Notes: generated by a model from the letters alone, not told the origin. A stretch of 19,948 nt of DNA from CAYWLI01 sp964519535 (GCA_964519535.1 CAZFIR010000070.1:1-19948); one strand, 5' to 3'; counted from the stretch's first letter, positions 1 through 8,063 are shown. Numbers and translations are program-made.

Positions 1-133
1 ACAGGCTGCCTGCGCGAGCATGCGTTAAGACCAGCTCATCTTCGATAAGAGGTAGCAGGGGAGACAAGATTGATCTGGTCGAGAAATTAAGAAACCACAG
101 ACTCCAGAAGAGGAATAGCAGGCGGATTTTCAT
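1..133 (-). CDS. Partial MFS-type membrane transporter (N-terminal 44 codons)
   Basis: A minus-strand frame opens with ATG at 133-131 and stays open to the left edge of the window. The only in-frame codons upstream before a stop (TAA) are not start codons, so this ATG is the start. The 44 visible residues begin MKIRLLFLFWSLWFLNFSTR, a hydrophobic first segment, followed by SPLLPLIEDEL and then THARAGSL. A first helix followed by a short loop of the type PLIxDE and an AxAG motif is typical of the start of major facilitator superfamily carriers (family knowledge). The substrate cannot be told. There is no Shine-Dalgarno sequence before the ATG, and a candidate -10 element sits only 8 bases upstream, so the transcript may be leaderless. 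The gene lies downstream of pgpA on the same strand but is separated by about 150 bases. Confidence 0.6.
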   Translation of the reverse strand, partial: MKIRLLFLFWSLWFLNFSTRSILSPLLPLIEDELVLTHARAGSL

Positions 134-141
134 CGACGCAA

Positions 142-169
142 GTTATACATGTTTCGGATGATTATTCAA
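142..169 (-). promoter_or_regulatory. Candidate sigma70 promoter for the partial MFS gene
   Basis: On the minus strand TTGAAT (164-169) lies 16 bases before TATAAC (142-147). Transcription would start within a base or two of the ATG at 133, which fits the missing Shine-Dalgarno. The rest of the gap 134-285 between pgpA and this gene holds no ORF, RNA gene or clear terminator that I can see. Confidence 0.35.
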
Positions 170-285
170 GTTCCAAACTGCAATTCGAATCACATTCGCA
201 ACAACCAATCCCTATCATATTCTACTCTACATACGTGCAGTATGTTGAAAAGGTGGATTCTTACAAATCGCCTGTCTTAATTTCT

Positions 286-747
286 TTAGACGTTGAAGGG
301 GAGAACGAGAAGAAAGGCGCGCAGGACGATGTGGGCGTAGAGAGCAGCCAGCACGTCGTCGAGGACCACGCCGCAACCCCCTTTCACCTTCCGCTCCACG
401 AAGCGGATGGGTGGGGGTTTGAGGATGTCAAAGATGCGAAAGAAACAAAAGCCGGTGAGGAGATAGGGCCAGGTGGGAGGCAAGGCGGTCATGACCGCCA
501 AAAACCCTACCACCTCATCGATGACGATGGCCCGATGGTCCTGCTCCCCGAAGATCTGCTCCGCCCGCCCAGCGGCCCAGCAAGCCACAAGCCCAATCCC
601 CAGCACGCAGGGCAGGTAAACCCAGAGAGGAAGGAGGGAGAGGAGAAAAAAGAGGGGGATGGCCGCCAGGGTCCCGACGGTGCCAGGGGCGAGGGGGCAA
701 AACCCGACCCCCCACCATGTCGCCAGCAGAACAATGAATCGTCTCAT
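286..747 (-). CDS. pgpA: Phosphatidylglycerophosphatase A
   Basis: Membrane enzyme that removes the phosphate from phosphatidylglycerol phosphate to make phosphatidylglycerol. The 153-residue product carries the PgpA family blocks: PGTVGTLAAIP at 21-31, the acidic motif IVIDEVVGF at 74-82, KPPPIRFVE at 110-118 and GGCGVVLDDVLAALYA at 123-138 with the paired aspartates 130-131. Several hydrophobic stretches (about 28-60, 93-108 and 136-150) fit membrane segments. It is a little shorter than the E. coli protein (about 170 residues). The ATG at 747 directly abuts the TAG stop of hisF (750-748), so translation is probably coupled and the gene is the last member of the his transcription unit. No clear terminator follows it. 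Assignment is firm; the link with histidine synthesis is only positional. Confidence 0.92.
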   Translation of the reverse strand: MRRFIVLLATWWGVGFCPLAPGTVGTLAAIPLFFLLSLLPLWVYLPCVLGIGLVACWAAGRAEQIFGEQDHRAIVIDEVVGFLAVMTALPPTWPYLLTGFCFFRIFDILKPPPIRFVERKVKGGCGVVLDDVLAALYAHIVLRAFLLVLPFNV

Positions 748-1503
748 CTAGGGTCTGACCCGCACCCCCTTTTCCCGGAGCCACTCTTTCACCTCTTTGA
801 TGGCATACTCCCTGTAGTGAAAGATGGAGGCTGCCAGGACCGCGCTCGCCCCCCCGATGATGAGGCCTTCGTAGAGGTGCTCCAGTGCCCCCACACCCCC
901 GGAGGCAATCACCGGCACTCGCACCGTATCGACCACGGCGCGGGTAAGCTCCAGGTCATAGCCCAGGCGGGTGCCATCCCGGTCCATGCTGGTCAGCAGG
1001 ATCTCGCCGGCCCCGTAGTCCTCTATCCGCTGTGACCAGTCGAGGGCATCGATACCCGTGGAGACCCTCCCCCCGTGGGTGTAGACCTCCCAACCGCCAT
1101 TGCGACTCTTGGCGTCGATGGCCACCACGATGCACTGGCTGCCGAACCGCTCTGCGGCCCGCCGGACGAACGCCGGTTCCGCCACCGCCGCGGTGTTGAT
1201 GCTCACCTTGTCCGCCCCTGCCTTCAAGAGTTCGCGGATATCCTCCAATGCCCGCACCCCGCCCCCCACCGTCAGGGGCATAAAGACCTTCTCGGCGGTC
1301 CGGCGCACCACCTCGAGGATGATCGGTCGCCGCTCATGCGAGGCGGTGATGTCAAGGAAGGTGAGCTCATCAGCCCCCTGCTGGTCGTAGGCCGTGGCGT
1401 TTTCGACGGGGTCCCCTGCATCGCGCAGGTTCACGAAGTTGGTACCCTTGACCACCCTGCCGTCCTTGACGTCGAGACATGGTATGATCCGCTTGGCCAG
1501 CAT
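748..1503 (-). CDS. hisF: Imidazole glycerol phosphate synthase, cyclase subunit
   Basis: Cyclase half of imidazole glycerol phosphate synthase. It turns PRFAR plus ammonia into imidazole glycerol phosphate and AICAR in the cytoplasm. The 251-residue (beta/alpha)8 barrel has both catalytic aspartates at the canonical numbers: D11 in IIPCLDVKDGRVVKG and D130 in VVAIDAKSRNGG. Half-barrel phosphate-binding motifs LTVGGGVR (78-85) and IASGGVG are intact. Length and both ends match the family. The start ATG lies three bases after the TGA of hisA. HisF normally receives ammonia through a channel from the glutaminase HisH; hisH is not in this window. Confidence 0.97.
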   Translation of the reverse strand: MLAKRIIPCLDVKDGRVVKGTNFVNLRDAGDPVENATAYDQQGADELTFLDITASHERRPIILEVVRRTAEKVFMPLTVGGGVRALEDIRELLKAGADKVSINTAAVAEPAFVRRAAERFGSQCIVVAIDAKSRNGGWEVYTHGGRVSTGIDALDWSQRIEDYGAGEILLTSMDRDGTRLGYDLELTRAVVDTVRVPVIASGGVGALEHLYEGLIIGGASAVLAASIFHYREYAIKEVKEWLREKGVRVRP

Positions 1504-1506
1504 ATC

Positions 1507-2235
1507 TCATGCCCCTTTGGCAACCCTGATGGCCTCAGCCAAGTCCACGGTCCCCTCATACAGGGCCCGGCCCGTGATGACCCCGACGACCCCAGAGGGG
1601 GCCAAAGCCTTCGCCGCCCTGATGTCCTCCAGTGCCCCTACTCCTCCTGAGACGATGAGAGGGATGTTCACCGCCTGGGCTACCTCCCTTGCCTGAACCA
1701 AGTTGATCCCACCGCCCATCCCATCCCTGCTGATGTCGGTGAAGATGATGACCGCTGCTCCATATGCTTCCATCTCCCTGGCCACATCGACCGCCTGCCG
1801 GGAGGTCCCCGTGAGCCATCCCCGGACCAGGACCTCACCTTCCCGTGCGTCGATCCCCACGGCAATGCGATCAGGATACCGCCGGCACGCCTCTTTAATC
1901 ATGGAGGGGTCTTCTGTTGCGGCTGTCCCCAGGACCACCCGCTCGATTCCGACGGAGATCCACTCATCGATGGCCTCCAGGTCCCTGATCCCCCCTCCGA
2001 GCTGCAGGGGGATCCCCACTGCCGCGCGGATGGCCTTGACTGCTTCGACATTGACTGGCACGCCGGTTACAGCCCCATCGAGATCGACCACGTGGATCCA
2101 CTCGGCCCCCGCGGCCTTCCATTGCGCCGCTACCTTGTCCGGCTCAAGGGAGTAGACCGTCTCGTCCTCCATCCTTCCCTGGCGCAGGCGCACACACCGA
2201 CCCCCTTTAAGGTCTATGGCCGGGATTACCAGCAT
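1507..2235 (-). CDS. hisA: ProFAR isomerase (HisA)
   Basis: Phosphoribosylformimino-5-aminoimidazole carboxamide ribotide isomerase. It carries out the Amadori rearrangement of ProFAR to PRFAR, the substrate of HisF. The 242 residues form a HisA/HisF-type (beta/alpha)8 barrel: D8 in VIPAIDLKGG and D129 in AVGIDAREG are the expected catalytic acids, LQLGGGIRDLE (78-88) and IVSGGVG are the phosphate-binding loops, and IFTDISRDGM (164-173) is the C-terminal half motif. The ATG at 2235 lies 8 bases after the stop of the upstream unknown gene and 3 bases before hisF downstream, so it is in the middle of an operon. There is only a weak Shine-Dalgarno, which fits translational coupling. HisA and HisF are ancient paralogs, and the N-terminal motif distinguishes them clearly here. 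Confidence 0.96.
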   Translation of the reverse strand: MLVIPAIDLKGGRCVRLRQGRMEDETVYSLEPDKVAAQWKAAGAEWIHVVDLDGAVTGVPVNVEAVKAIRAAVGIPLQLGGGIRDLEAIDEWISVGIERVVLGTAATEDPSMIKEACRRYPDRIAVGIDAREGEVLVRGWLTGTSRQAVDVAREMEAYGAAVIIFTDISRDGMGGGINLVQAREVAQAVNIPLIVSGGVGALEDIRAAKALAPSGVVGVITGRALYEGTVDLAEAIRVAKGA

Positions 2236-2243
2236 AAGCAGTG

Positions 2244-2930
2244 CTAACGACTGAGGACAGGAAAGGTGCGCAGGACCGATTCAACGCCGATGGCGGTCCA
2301 CCGCTCCACCGTCACCCACTGTGCGCCCCCTTTGAGAAAGGAGGAGATCTTCAGGGCGTTTTCGCTCAAGGAATGCTGCGTCTCGTCGAACCTACCGCTC
2401 CAGAGCACCTTTTTGTCCGAGGCCCGGACCAGGTGGGCGTCAAAGGCCGCTGAGGCAGGGCTCTCCACACCCACGGCGCTCCCCCGGCGCTGTTCGAACC
2501 GGTAGACCCCCCCAATTACAACCGCATAGAGGCCGAGATCCTGTCCGATCTGCGCTGCTACCCCGACGGGGTCCTGCCGGAAGGCCCTGGGGTCCACTTC
2601 CTCGGCAACGGCCTGCGCCTGATTCAGGGGGATCAGCTCGCACCTGTCCAGGTGATTGAGTTGACGATGGAAGATCGCCGTTACCTCAGATCCCGCGCGG
2701 GTGGGTATCTCTCCGGTCCTGAAGAAAAAATTCCCCCATAACCCCTTGACCACCCGCTCCCCCTGCACCTGGGGCTTGACGAGCAGAAAGGGGAGGACTG
2801 CCACCTTCTGGCGTGGCACAATCCGCTCCATCTCTTCTTGGGGATGGCACACGGCGGGAAGAAGAAAGATAAGGAGGCCAAGGATGGCCTCGACGACTAC
2901 GAACCTGCTCTTTTTCATCTGACAATTCAT
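2244..2930 (-). CDS. Exported protein of unknown function inside the his operon
   Basis: I do not recognise the family with confidence. The longest frame starts at 3014 inside hisB. The ATG at 2930 is preferred because AGGGG sits at good spacing before it, giving 228 residues; an ATG at 2918 (MKKSR) is possible. Residues 5-28 (MKKSR, then a hydrophobic run ending LLPAVC) look like a signal peptide. C28 might be lipidated, but P-A-V before it is not a canonical lipobox. The mature part has KVAVLPFLLVKP, then a region ending in RCELIPLNQAQAV, then LGLYAVVIGGVYRFEQR, then FDAHLVRASDKKVLWSGRFD. This beta-alpha pattern recalls small periplasmic proteins with a TolB-N/CsgG/LpoB-like fold, which is an inference. 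It lies 22 bases after hisB and 8 before hisA, so it is co-transcribed with them and occupies the slot where hisH is common. It has no glutamine amidotransferase motif. Confidence 0.72.
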   Translation of the reverse strand: MNCQMKKSRFVVVEAILGLLIFLLPAVCHPQEEMERIVPRQKVAVLPFLLVKPQVQGERVVKGLWGNFFFRTGEIPTRAGSEVTAIFHRQLNHLDRCELIPLNQAQAVAEEVDPRAFRQDPVGVAAQIGQDLGLYAVVIGGVYRFEQRRGSAVGVESPASAAFDAHLVRASDKKVLWSGRFDETQHSLSENALKISSFLKGGAQWVTVERWTAIGVESVLRTFPVLSR

Positions 2931-2952
2931 AGGTAGTCCCCTAATACATAAG

Positions 2953-3537
2953 TTATAGTTTGCCCTTGGTAGACGGGACCCCTGTCCTCCTCTCATCCAG
3001 GCGGGTGGCCGCATCCAGGGCCCTGCCGAAGCCTTTGAAGATCGCCTCCACGATGTGGTGGAGGTTTGTGCCGTACAGGAGGTCGAGGTGGAGGGTTATG
3101 CCGGCGTGGTCCGCCACGGCCTTGAAGAAGGATTCTATCAACTCTGCGCTGAAGTCCTTGATCCCCCCGCTGGCCTTGACCCGGTAGCCGAGATAGGGGC
3201 GGCCGGAGACGTCCAAGACCACCCGGCCCAGGGCCTCGTCCATGGGTACCAGGGCCTCCCCGAACCGCTTGATCCCCGTCCCATCCCCCAGGGCCTTCTT
3301 GATCCCCGCTCCCAAGGCAATCCCCACATCCTCAACCGTGTGGTGAAAGTCGACCTCGAGATCCCCCTTGGCTCGCAAGGTCAGATCGAACAGCCCATGC
3401 ATGGCCATGAGGGAGAGCATGTGGTCGAAGAACGGGATCCCGGTGGAGATCTCCGCTTTCCCCGTGCCGTCCAGATCAATGGAGAGGGAGATTGCGGTCT
3501 CTTTGGTCTTGCGTTCAACCTGGGCTCTTCGTGCCAT
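2953..3537 (-). CDS. hisB: Imidazoleglycerol-phosphate dehydratase
   Basis: Monofunctional dehydratase that converts imidazole glycerol phosphate to imidazole acetol phosphate with two manganese ions. The 194 residues show the two metal-binding repeats: FFDHML (36-41) and FHHTVEDVG (64-72) in the first half, DHAGITLH (143-150) and LHHIVEAIFKGFG (159-171) in the second. There is no N-terminal histidinol-phosphatase domain as in the E. coli bifunctional enzyme, so that step must be done by another gene. The start ATG at 3537 has a strong AGGAGG 9 bases upstream, inside the end of hisD, and only 4 bases separate the two genes. Confidence 0.97.
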   Translation of the reverse strand: MARRAQVERKTKETAISLSIDLDGTGKAEISTGIPFFDHMLSLMAMHGLFDLTLRAKGDLEVDFHHTVEDVGIALGAGIKKALGDGTGIKRFGEALVPMDEALGRVVLDVSGRPYLGYRVKASGGIKDFSAELIESFFKAVADHAGITLHLDLLYGTNLHHIVEAIFKGFGRALDAATRLDERRTGVPSTKGKL

Positions 3538-3541
3538 TACG

Positions 3542-4831
3542 TTAATCCTCCTTTCCTCTCACCTCTACGGCCCGGGCATGGGCCTCCAGTCCCTCCAGAC
3601 GGGCCAATCGGGTCACATCCTCCCGCACCCCCTTCAGGGCCTCCTGGGAGAAGGAGAGGATATTGGTCCGCTTGACAAAGTGCTCCACACCCAGGGGGGA
3701 GAAGAATCGGGCAGTGCCCCCTGTGGGCAGCACATGGTTTGGCCCCCCCAGGTAATCCCCCACTGCCTCGGGTGTATAGGGACCAAGGAAGACGGCCCCG
3801 GCATGCTTCACCTCCCCCAACCACCTCAGAGGGTCCTGGAGCGCTAGCTCCAAGTGTTCGGGGGCGATCCGATTGGCGATCCCCATTCCCTCGGCAAGGT
3901 CCTGTACGAGGATCATGATCCCATGGCGATCAAGGCAGGTCGTGATGATCTCGTGCCGGGGGAGGCTCTTGGTCATCTGTGCCGCCTCTCGCTCTACCTG
4001 CTGTGCGAACTCCCGGGAAGGGGTGATGAGTATCGGCCAAGCCATCTCATCGTGCTCAGCCTGTGAGAGGAGGTCGGCGGCGACAAAACCCGGCGGCGTT
4101 GACCCATCGGCCACCACCAGGATCTCACTGGGCCCCGCCACCAGATCTACCATGATGACTCCGTACAGCAGCCGCTTGGCCGTGGTCACGTAGACGTTAC
4201 CCGGCCCCACGACGATATCGGCCCGTGGCACGGTCTTCGTCCCATAGGCCAGGGCAGCAATGGCCTGGGCCCCGCCGACCCACAGGACCCGATCAGCACC
4301 TGCCAGCTGGGCGGCCGCCAAGATATAAGGGTTGATCCCATCTTTGGAGGGCGGGGTCATGACCACCACCTCCTCCACCCCCGCCACCTTGGCGGGGATG
4401 ACGTTCATGAGCAACGAGGAGGGGTAGGCAGCCTTTCCCCCGGGGACATAGACACCAGCCATGGTCATGGGGCGCACCATCTGACCCCGCACGACACCCT
4501 TCTCGGTATCAAACCAGGAGCGAGCAAGCTGGTGGCGGTGGAAAGATTCGATGCGGTCTGCGGCCCGCTGGAGGGAGGCGAGGGTCTCTTTATCAATACC
4601 CTTCCGGGCACGCGTCCACTCCTTCTTAGGGAGTTCCATCTCCGTGGACGAGATTTTGACCCCATCGAACTGGCGAGTATATCGGATCAGGGCCTCGTCA
4701 CCGTCGGCGCGCACCCCCTCGATAATCTCCCGCACCGCCTCTTCTACCCCCGCCATCTCCTCCCGCCTCTGGGCGAGGATGGCATCCAGTTCCCGCTCAA
4801 ACCCCTTATTCCTGCTCTCCAGTATCCTCAT
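3542..4831 (-). CDS. hisD: Histidinol dehydrogenase
   Basis: Zinc-dependent enzyme that oxidises L-histidinol to L-histidine in two NAD-dependent steps, the last reactions of the pathway. The 429-residue product has all zinc ligands in order (Q257, H260, D359, H418) and the catalytic pair E325-H326 in IAPEHLEL. Other family blocks are GVYVPGGKAAYPSSLLMN (126-143), GGAQAIAALAYGT (186-198), GPGNVYV and GGPNHVLPTGGTAR. The start ATG at 4831 overlaps the last 26 bases of murA, with a GGGAGG ribosome-binding site inside murA. In many related genomes hisG lies between murA and hisD; here the overlap leaves no room for it. Confidence 0.97.
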   Translation of the reverse strand: MRILESRNKGFERELDAILAQRREEMAGVEEAVREIIEGVRADGDEALIRYTRQFDGVKISSTEMELPKKEWTRARKGIDKETLASLQRAADRIESFHRHQLARSWFDTEKGVVRGQMVRPMTMAGVYVPGGKAAYPSSLLMNVIPAKVAGVEEVVVMTPPSKDGINPYILAAAQLAGADRVLWVGGAQAIAALAYGTKTVPRADIVVGPGNVYVTTAKRLLYGVIMVDLVAGPSEILVVADGSTPPGFVAADLLSQAEHDEMAWPILITPSREFAQQVEREAAQMTKSLPRHEIITTCLDRHGIMILVQDLAEGMGIANRIAPEHLELALQDPLRWLGEVKHAGAVFLGPYTPEAVGDYLGGPNHVLPTGGTARFFSPLGVEHFVKRTNILSFSQEALKGVREDVTRLARLEGLEAHARAVEVRGKED

Positions 4832-6089
4832 TCAGATCAACCTCCCTCACAGTGGCCCCCAGGACAGCAAGCTTTCCCACCAGATCCTCATATCCTCGCT
4901 CCAGGTGATAGGCTCGGGAGATCACCGTCTGCCCCTCGGCAGCCAGGCCTGCCAGCACCAGCGAGGCGCTGGCCCGCAGATCAGTGGCCATCACCTGTGC
5001 CCCGCTCAACCGGGGCACGCCCGTGACGATGGCTGTCGAGCCCTGCACACGGATATCGGCGCCCATCCTTTTCAGCTCGCTGACGTGCATAAATCTATTC
5101 TCGAAGATGCTCTCCGAGATGGCGCTGAGTCCATTGGCTACCGTCATCAATGCCATAAACTGCGCCTGCATATCAGTGGGGAACCCCGGATAGGGAAGGG
5201 TCTTGACATCCACGCTCCGAACTCTGCTGTCACCGACGACCCGCACCGCCCCCCCCTCAAGGGGGGAGATTTCAATCCCTACCTCCCGCAACTTCCCAAT
5301 CACGGCCTCCATGTGTGCCAGTCGACATCCCCTGATCAGGACATTGCCCCTGGTGATTCCCGCCGCCACCATCAGGGTGCCAGCCTCAATCCGGTCAGGC
5401 ATAATAGCGTACTGTATAGGTTGCAACCGCTCCACGCCCCGAATGGTCAATACCGCTGTCCCCGCACCCTCGATCTCAGCCCCCATGGCAGTAAGAACGG
5501 CGGCCAGCTCCTCTACCTCGGGCTCAGAGGCAGCGTTGTCGATGACCGTGGTCCCTTGGGCAGTAGCTGCTGCCATCATGAGGTTCTCCGTGCCGGTGAC
5601 CGTGGGGATATCGAGGTATATCGTGGTGCCCGTGAGTCGGGGGGCACGGGTCTTGATGTAGCCATGCTCCAACTCGATCTGGGCTCCTAGCTGCTCCAGG
5701 CCCTTGAGGTGGAGATTCACCGGCCTCGCCCCGATGGCGCAACCGCCGGGGAGCGAGACCACGGCCTCCCCCATCCTGGCCAGCAATGGACCCAGGACGA
5801 GTACGGAGGCCCGCATGGTCTTCACCAGGTCATACGGGGCGGTTACCCCCTCGATATCGGAGGTGTCCACCTCTAGCTTCCCTTTCCCCGTCCACCTGAG
5901 CCTCGCCCCGAGGTTCTCTAACAGGGCATGAAATGTATCTACATCGCGCAGGGGGGGGCAATTGGTGAACGTACAGACCCCTTCAACCAGGAGGGCGGCG
6001 GCAAGGGCCGGGAGGACTGCATTCTTGGCCCCACTGACCTGGACCTCTCCTACCAATCGCTCTCCCCCTTCGATAACGATCCCCTTCAT
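4806..6089 (-). CDS. murA: UDP-N-acetylglucosamine 1-carboxyvinyltransferase
   Basis: First committed enzyme of peptidoglycan synthesis: it transfers enolpyruvate from PEP to UDP-GlcNAc in the cytoplasm. The 427 residues match the usual length. The N terminus has SGAKNAVLPALAAALL (19-34) with the substrate-binding lysine K22. The PEP-binding loop reads LPGGCAIGARPVN with the catalytic cysteine at C117, the residue alkylated by fosfomycin, so the protein is of the sensitive Cys type rather than the resistant Asp type. A GAGGGGG ribosome-binding site precedes the ATG. The gene starts 22 bases after prmC and its 3' end overlaps hisD, joining cell-wall and histidine genes in one transcription unit. 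Confidence 0.97.
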   Translation of the reverse strand: MKGIVIEGGERLVGEVQVSGAKNAVLPALAAALLVEGVCTFTNCPPLRDVDTFHALLENLGARLRWTGKGKLEVDTSDIEGVTAPYDLVKTMRASVLVLGPLLARMGEAVVSLPGGCAIGARPVNLHLKGLEQLGAQIELEHGYIKTRAPRLTGTTIYLDIPTVTGTENLMMAAATAQGTTVIDNAASEPEVEELAAVLTAMGAEIEGAGTAVLTIRGVERLQPIQYAIMPDRIEAGTLMVAAGITRGNVLIRGCRLAHMEAVIGKLREVGIEISPLEGGAVRVVGDSRVRSVDVKTLPYPGFPTDMQAQFMALMTVANGLSAISESIFENRFMHVSELKRMGADIRVQGSTAIVTGVPRLSGAQVMATDLRASASLVLAGLAAEGQTVISRAYHLERGYEDLVGKLAVLGATVREVDLNEDTGEQE

Positions 6090-6111
6090 AGCCGCCCCCT
6101 CAGAGGCATTC

Positions 6112-6972
6112 TTAGACCCACTGGGCCTTGATCACTCGCGTGATACCGGCGTAATCTGGGATGAGGTCAATATGCGAGAACCCCTGTTCTTGCAGGATTG
6201 CCGCCACCTGCGGGTCCTGCCCCTTGCCCATCTCCAAGAGGAGCCATCCTCCCTCAGTCAGAAAAGCGGGTGCACCCTGGGCGATCTCCCGGAAAAAGCG
6301 CAACCCGTCATCCCCCCCATCCAAGGCGGTGAGGGGCTCATAATCCCGCACCTCCGGGGCCAGCTGGAGGGCCTCTGCGGTGGGGATATACGGGGGGTTG
6401 GAGCAGATCAGGCTGAAAGGCTCCTCCCCAGGGGGGTAGAGGTCCCCGAGGACGAACTGGATTCGCCCCCCCACCCCGTGCGCCTCGGCATTCTCCTGGG
6501 CCAGGGAGCGGGCACCAGGGGAGATATCCGTAGCCACGATCTGGGCTTTCTCCAGTTCCGTGGCCAGGGCGATGGCCACCGCTCCACAGCCATGCCCTAT
6601 CTCCAGGGCACGCAGGGGAGGCTTCAGCTCCTTGCCGATCCGCACGGTCTCTTCTACCAGGTGTTCGGTCTCCGGCCGCGGGATGAGACACTCTGGGCTC
6701 ACCGCAAACCTCATGGACCAAAACTCCTTGTACCCCATGATATAGGCAATGGGCTCCCCGGCGGTGCGCCGCTGGATCATCTCTCGATAGGCCGCTCGCT
6801 CCCCCTCTGAGAGGGGGGTCTCGAAGTTAAGATAGAGTCCCATCCGATCAATCCCCAAGAGGTGTGCCAGAAGCACCTCTGCCTCCAGGCGGGGGTTATC
6901 CATCCCCTTTTTCTGAAAGTACTCGGTCGTCCACAGGATGACCTTCAGCGTCGTCCAGCTTTCCGGGGCCAT
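6112..6972 (-). CDS. prmC: Release factor glutamine methyltransferase
   Basis: SAM-dependent enzyme that methylates the glutamine of the GGQ motif in peptide-chain release factors. Residues 1-75 form the helical release-factor-binding domain. The Rossmann SAM-binding motif is ALEIGHGCGAVAIAL (122-136), a slight variant of the usual D-x-G-x-G-x-G because H127 replaces the more common T/S. The substrate-binding signature NPPY is at 192-195 in ICSNPPYIPTAEA. The length of 286 is normal. The ATG at 6972 overlaps the TAA of prfA by one base (TAATG), so its synthesis is coupled to that of its substrate RF1. Confidence 0.96.
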   Translation of the reverse strand: MAPESWTTLKVILWTTEYFQKKGMDNPRLEAEVLLAHLLGIDRMGLYLNFETPLSEGERAAYREMIQRRTAGEPIAYIMGYKEFWSMRFAVSPECLIPRPETEHLVEETVRIGKELKPPLRALEIGHGCGAVAIALATELEKAQIVATDISPGARSLAQENAEAHGVGGRIQFVLGDLYPPGEEPFSLICSNPPYIPTAEALQLAPEVRDYEPLTALDGGDDGLRFFREIAQGAPAFLTEGGWLLLEMGKGQDPQVAAILQEQGFSHIDLIPDYAGITRVIKAQWV

Positions 6973-8063
6973 TAACGACTCGCTGTCCCCTCACCGTGCT
7001 GCAGGGCCTCTGCCTGATAGTGGGCGGCGAGTGAATCGACGATCGCTCCCACATTCCCCTCCAAGACATCCTCCAGCTTATAGAGGGTGAGACCAATGCG
7101 GTGCTCGGTAACCCGCCCCTGGGGGAAATTATACGTCCTGATCCGCTCACTGCGGTCCCCCGTGCCCACCTGACTGCGCCGCTGCTGTGCCATCTCCTGC
7201 TGCTGCTGCTGTCTCTGCATATCGAGCAACCGTGCCAGCAGGACCTTTAATGCCTTGGCCTTATTCTTATGCTGTGACTTCTCGTCCTGACAGGTCGTTA
7301 CGATGCCTGTGGGTAGATGGGTGATCCTGACCGCCGAGTCTGTCGTGTTGACGTGTTGCCCTCCCGGACCCGACGACCGGAAGACATCGATCTTGAGGTC
7401 CTTGGGATCGATTCCCACCTCTACCTCCTCGGCCTCGGGCAGAACCGCCACTGTAACCGTCGAGGTATGGATCCTCCCCTGAGACTCGGTGACAGGGACA
7501 CGTTGTACACGATGGACGCCGCTCTCATATTTTAATTTACTATAGACCCCCTTCCCCTCAATGAGGGCGATGATCTCCTTGAACCCACCAACTCCTGTGG
7601 GGTGTTGGCTGAGGACCTCCATTTGCCAGTTGTTCATCTCGGCGTACTTCGCGTACATCCGAAAGAGGGCAGCTGCAAAGAGGGCGGCCTCCTCCCCCCC
7701 GGTGCCCGCCCTGATCTCCAGGATGATGTTCTTCTCATCGTTGGGGTCCCTGGGCAGCAGGGAGATGAGCAGCTCGCCCTCTAGCCGCTCCTTCTCCTCG
7801 CTCAGGGTGGCCACCTCATCACGGGCCATCCGCTTGAGCTCCTCATCCTCTTCCTGGAGGAGGGCCTTATCCTCCTCGATGCGCCGGACAAGCTTCTGAT
7901 ACTGCCGGAAGCGCTCCACGATGCGCCTCAGCTCCGCATGTTCCTTGGCACACCGCTGGTACTCCTCTCTGTTGGCAACAACCCGAGGGTCACCCATGAG
8001 GCGCTCCAGTTCCTCGTGCCGAACCTCGGCTTCTTCCAACCTCCCCACGATCTCCTTGTTCAA
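6972..8063 (-). CDS. prfA: Peptide chain release factor 1
   Basis: Class I release factor that reads UAA and UAG and triggers peptidyl-tRNA hydrolysis on the ribosome. The open frame continues upstream to 8402, but homology begins at NKEIVGRLEEAEVRHEELE. A TTG codon at 8063-8061 has a perfect AGGAGG 9 bases upstream (8073-8078), giving 363 residues, the usual RF1 length. An in-frame ATG at 8126 lacks a ribosome-binding site. With the TTG start the codon-recognition tripeptide P-V-T falls at 190-192 (P-x-T marks RF1 rather than RF2) and GGQ at 234-236 in SSGPGGQHVNTTDSA. Gln236 is the expected target of PrmC, encoded next. Confidence 0.96.
   Translation of the reverse strand: MNKEIVGRLEEAEVRHEELERLMGDPRVVANREEYQRCAKEHAELRRIVERFRQYQKLVRRIEEDKALLQEEDEELKRMARDEVATLSEEKERLEGELLISLLPRDPNDEKNIILEIRAGTGGEEAALFAAALFRMYAKYAEMNNWQMEVLSQHPTGVGGFKEIIALIEGKGVYSKLKYESGVHRVQRVPVTESQGRIHTSTVTVAVLPEAEEVEVGIDPKDLKIDVFRSSGPGGQHVNTTDSAVRITHLPTGIVTTCQDEKSQHKNKAKALKVLLARLLDMQRQQQQQEMAQQRRSQVGTGDRSERIRTYNFPQGRVTEHRIGLTLYKLEDVLEGNVGAIVDSLAAHYQAEALQHGEGTASR

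Noticed and set aside
230..244. Perfect inverted repeat CATAC-GTGCA-GTATG after pgpA
   Set aside because: The stem is only 5 base pairs and no T run follows on the minus strand, so it is not a credible terminator.
235..1035. Plus-strand open frame (266 codons) opposite pgpA and hisF
   Set aside because: Shadow of two certain minus-strand genes; charged and low-complexity translation without domains.
4551..5690. Long plus-strand open frame (379 codons) opposite murA and hisD
   Set aside because: It lies antisense to two certain genes, has no recognisable family sequence, and such frames are expected in G+C-rich coding DNA.
7194..7218. CTG/TGC trinucleotide run
   Set aside because: It encodes a glutamine-rich stretch (QQQQQ) within RF1, a normal low-complexity loop after the GGQ domain, not a regulatory repeat.
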